From: CAYWTX01 sp964461295
Lineage (GTDB): Bacteria > Planctomycetota > Phycisphaerae > SM23-33
DNA length: 6,538 bases
Reading direction: 5' to 3'
Assembly (NCBI GenBank): GCA_964461295.1
Contig: CAYWTX010000015.1
Coordinates: 1 to 6,538 of the forward strand
Of the stretch, positions 5,112 to 6,538 are shown piece by piece. The position numbers and the translations under genes were made by a program. Within the stretch, counting starts at the first letter, position 1. The number at the start of each line of letters is the position of its first letter. The notes beneath the pieces are model-generated. The model had not been told where the DNA came from. It searched no databases and saw only the letters and a program-made list of their open reading frames with translations.

Positions 5112-5160
5112 CCCGCGTTCGAACAGGACCGGGATTCCGCCCTACGGCGGGACTACGAAC
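5086..5160. repeat. Head-to-head pair of REP-like elements (REPIN-like)
   Basis: The + strand copy 5086-5122 has GTAGT, the hairpin CCGTC-GCAA-GACGG, an 8-nt gap and CGCGTTCGA. The - strand copy has its GTAGT head at 5152-5156 (read as ACTAC) and hairpin CCGCC-GTAG-GGCGG at 5137-5150. The two meet around the palindrome GTTCGAAC (5118-5125). Relative to the copy at 2674, a C-to-T change in one stem arm is matched by G-to-A in the other, so pairing is kept. This arrangement resembles REP doublets (BIME/REPIN). It ends 23 nt before bioF. Confidence 0.7.
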
Positions 5161-5170
5161 AGGAACGGGA
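5121..5170 (+). repeat. 14-bp direct repeat flanking the inverted REP copy
   Basis: GAACAGGACCGGGA (5121-5134) and GAACAGGAACGGGA (5157-5170) match at 13 of 14 with a 36-nt period. They bracket the minus-strand palindrome. This could reflect a local tandem duplication or the edges of an insertion. Confidence 0.6.
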
Positions 5171-5183
5171 CCGAGCGATCAGC

Positions 5184-6374
5184 ATGAATGAAGTTTGGTC
5201 CGACATGCGGAAGGCGATGGAGCGGTTGGAGCAGACGGAGATGCTCCGGCACCCGATGGCGATGCAGAGCGGCTGCGGCGCCCGGGTGCGCGTCGGCGGG
5301 CGCGAACTGGTCTGCCTGTGTTCCAACGATTACCTGGGTCTGGCGGGCGACGGGCGCATCAAGGCGGCGGCCGCGGCGGCCATCCGGCGATGGGGCGTCG
5401 GCGCGGGCGCCTCGCGGCTGGTGAGCGGAACGACGGAGCTCCACGTCGAGTTGGAGCGGCGCCTGGCCGAACTCAAGGGCGCCGAGGCCGCGATCGTCAC
5501 GCCCACGGGCTGGATGGCGAATCACGCAGCCGTGCACGCGCTGGTCGGCGGCGGCGACCTGGTGCTGTGCGACAAGCTCAACCACGCCAGCATCCTGGAC
5601 GCGGTGCGGAGCAGCGGGGCCGAGTGGCGGACTTACGGGCACTGCGGCGTCGAGCGGCTGGGGCAACTGCTGGAGCGGCGGCGCGGCAAGCACCGGCGCT
5701 GTCTGATCGTGACGGATTCCCTTTTTTCCATGGATGGCGACCTGGCCCCGCTGGGACAATTCGCCGACCTGCGCGACCGCTTCGACGCCCTCCTGATGAT
5801 CGACGACGCCCACGCCACCGGTGTGATGGGCGAGCACGGGCGCGGCGCAGCGGAGATGCTCGGGGTCGAAGGGCGCGTGGACGTCACCGTGGGCACGCTG
5901 TCCAAGGCGCTGGGCGGGCTGGGAGGCTTCGTGGCCGGGCCAAGGGCGCTGGTGGACACCATCGTCAACACGGCCCGCGCGTACATCTACACGACGGCGC
6001 TGCCGCCGGCGCTGTGCTCTGCCGCGATCGAGGCGCTCGACATCGTGCGGGATGAACCGCAGCGCCGCTTGCGGCTTAGCTCGCTTGCGGCGCGGCTGCG
6101 CTCCGCTCTTCGCGAGGCGGGTTTCGACATCGGCGCCTCCGTCACGCAGATCATCCCCGTCATCCTGGGCGGGAGCGCCCGCGCGATGGCGGTCAGTCGC
6201 GCACTGCTGGAGCAGGGCTTTCTCGTCCCCGCGATCCGCCCGCCGACGGTCCCCCCGAATTCGAGTCGTCTACGAGTCAGCCTCTCGGCCGCTCACGAGG
6301 ATGCCGACGTGGAGCGGTTCGTGGCGGCGCTGCGCGGAATTGACTTGCCTTTAAGTCATACGAGTGTAGAATAG
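5184..6374 (+). CDS. bioF: 8-amino-7-oxononanoate synthase (BioF)
   Basis: This PLP enzyme condenses pimeloyl-ACP (or -CoA) with L-alanine to give 8-amino-7-oxononanoate, the first step of biotin ring assembly, in the cytosol. At 396 residues it has the usual length and an intact alpha-oxoamine synthase signature: S-N-D-Y-L-G-L-A (47-54), G-A-G-A-S-R-L-V-S-G-T-T (73-84), N-H-A-S (133-136, with the PLP-stacking His134), S-M-D-G-D (182-186), I-D-D-A-H-A-T-G (206-213, Asp207 and His210), and T-L-S-K-A-L-G (238-244) with the Schiff-base Lys241. I-R-P-P-T-V-P (351-357) near the C-terminus is typical of BioF. Glycine C-acetyltransferase (Kbl) is the main alternative. The ATG at 5184 has only a weak ribosome site (GAG 5173-5175). 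The REP pair ends 23 nt upstream, leaving no room for a promoter between. No other bio gene is visible. Confidence 0.88.
   Translation: MNEVWSDMRKAMERLEQTEMLRHPMAMQSGCGARVRVGGRELVCLCSNDYLGLAGDGRIKAAAAAAIRRWGVGAGASRLVSGTTELHVELERRLAELKGAEAAIVTPTGWMANHAAVHALVGGGDLVLCDKLNHASILDAVRSSGAEWRTYGHCGVERLGQLLERRRGKHRRCLIVTDSLFSMDGDLAPLGQFADLRDRFDALLMIDDAHATGVMGEHGRGAAEMLGVEGRVDVTVGTLSKALGGLGGFVAGPRALVDTIVNTARAYIYTTALPPALCSAAIEALDIVRDEPQRRLRLSSLAARLRSALREAGFDIGASVTQIIPVILGGSARAMAVSRALLEQGFLVPAIRPPTVPPNSSRLRVSLSAAHEDADVERFVAALRGIDLPLSHTSVE
6341..6358. promoter_or_regulatory. Perfect 6-bp inverted repeat over the candidate -35 box
   Basis: TGACTT (6341-6346) and AAGTCA (6353-6358) are exact reverse complements around 6 nt. 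The site overlaps the -35 element of the candidate promoter at 6345-6372, as a repressor operator might. It lies inside the bioF 3' end, and a 6-bp repeat could be chance. Confidence 0.35.
6345..6372 (+). promoter_or_regulatory. Candidate promoter for the gene after bioF
   Basis: TTGCCT (6345-6350) and TAGAAT (6367-6372) are 16 nt apart and match the sigma70 consensus at 4 of 6 and 5 of 6. An alternative -35, TTGACT (6340-6345), gives a 21-nt spacer, too long for normal use. The -10 box touches the bioF stop codon (6372-6374). The local drop in GC supports a real promoter. Confidence 0.45.
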
Positions 6375-6397
6375 TGATGCCAGGTTGAGGGATCGCC

Positions 6398-6415
6398 ATG
6401 GCCCGTTACCAGTAG
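6398..6415 (+). other. Possible five-codon leader ORF (M-A-R-Y-Q)
   Basis: GAGGG (6387-6391) is 6 nt before ATG 6398, which opens a frame of only five sense codons ending at TAG 6413-6415. It lies between the candidate promoter and the next gene, 11 nt before that gene's ATG. It could be a small upstream ORF that couples or controls translation of the next gene, or a chance combination. Confidence 0.3.
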
Positions 6416-6426
6416 CGGAGACGCTG

Positions 6427-6538
6427 ATGAAGGGGCTGAACGAGTTCCTGTTTGACTGGGGCAACGTGATCCGGCACGCTGCAAGTTGGCACGAGTGGTT
6501 TGGGCACGCACGGCTGGTACGTTCGATGCAACAAGTGG
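6427..6538 (+). CDS. Start of an unrecognised gene, 3'-partial
   Basis: ATG 6427 is preceded by GGAG (6417-6420) with 6-nt spacing, and the frame stays open to the window edge (37 codons). The peptide begins M-K-G-L-N-E-F-L-F-D-W-G-N-V and is rich in aromatic residues and histidine (W11, W21, W24; H17, H22, H27). No signal peptide or known motif is seen, and I do not recognise the family. It would be driven by the promoter at 6345-6372 or by read-through from bioF. In another frame the last bases read G-W-Y-V-R-C-N-K-W, which looks protein-like, but that frame is closed by TGA at 6467-6469. A frame problem near the edge therefore cannot be excluded. Confidence 0.45.
   Translation, partial: MKGLNEFLFDWGNVIRHAASWHEWFGHARLVRSMQQV

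Noticed and set aside
6377..6388. Three-codon ORF M-P-G-stop after the bioF stop
   Set aside because: It has no ribosome site and is too short to distinguish from chance.

Overview
This is a GC-rich bacterial window with every supported gene on the + strand. No gene fixes the lineage. The high GC, and an intergenic region built from heptamer and triplet repeats whose translations resemble the spurious repeat peptides of Planctomycetota and other PVC-group genomes, suggest a planctomycete-like environmental bacterium (inference, low to moderate confidence).

Layout: (1) 1-1049, the 3' three quarters of a UPF0210/DUF711 (PFL-like) gene, split by a one-base frameshift near 765-768. (2) 1064-1709, a compact toxin-antitoxin module: a promoter with a palindrome in its spacer, a ribbon-helix-helix antitoxin, and a PIN-domain toxin overlapping it by 4 nt. 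(3) 1753-2556, 6-phosphogluconolactonase (pgl) with a perfect hairpin just before its Shine-Dalgarno site. (4) 2557-2954, a 398-bp non-coding region that is a nested inverted repeat with a REP-like palindrome in its left half. (5) 2955-5054, a 699-residue protein joining a GH28-like beta-helix to a NosD-like beta-helix, with no visible signal peptide. (6) 5055-5183, tandem hairpins with a T-tract and a head-to-head pair of REP-like elements. (7) 5184-6374, bioF. (8) 6345-6538, a candidate promoter inside the end of bioF, a possible five-codon leader and the start of an unrecognised gene.

The genes do not form one pathway. Pgl acts in the oxidative pentose phosphate pathway, BioF starts biotin ring assembly, the beta-helix protein is carbohydrate-related by fold, and the TA pair is an accessory module. 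Gaps and local signals suggest separate transcription units. The least ordinary content is non-coding: the nested inverted repeat, and three GTAGT-headed hairpins with compensatory stem changes and a shared downstream tail. These look like REP/REPIN-type elements, which are normally mobilised by RAYT transposases; no such gene lies in this window.
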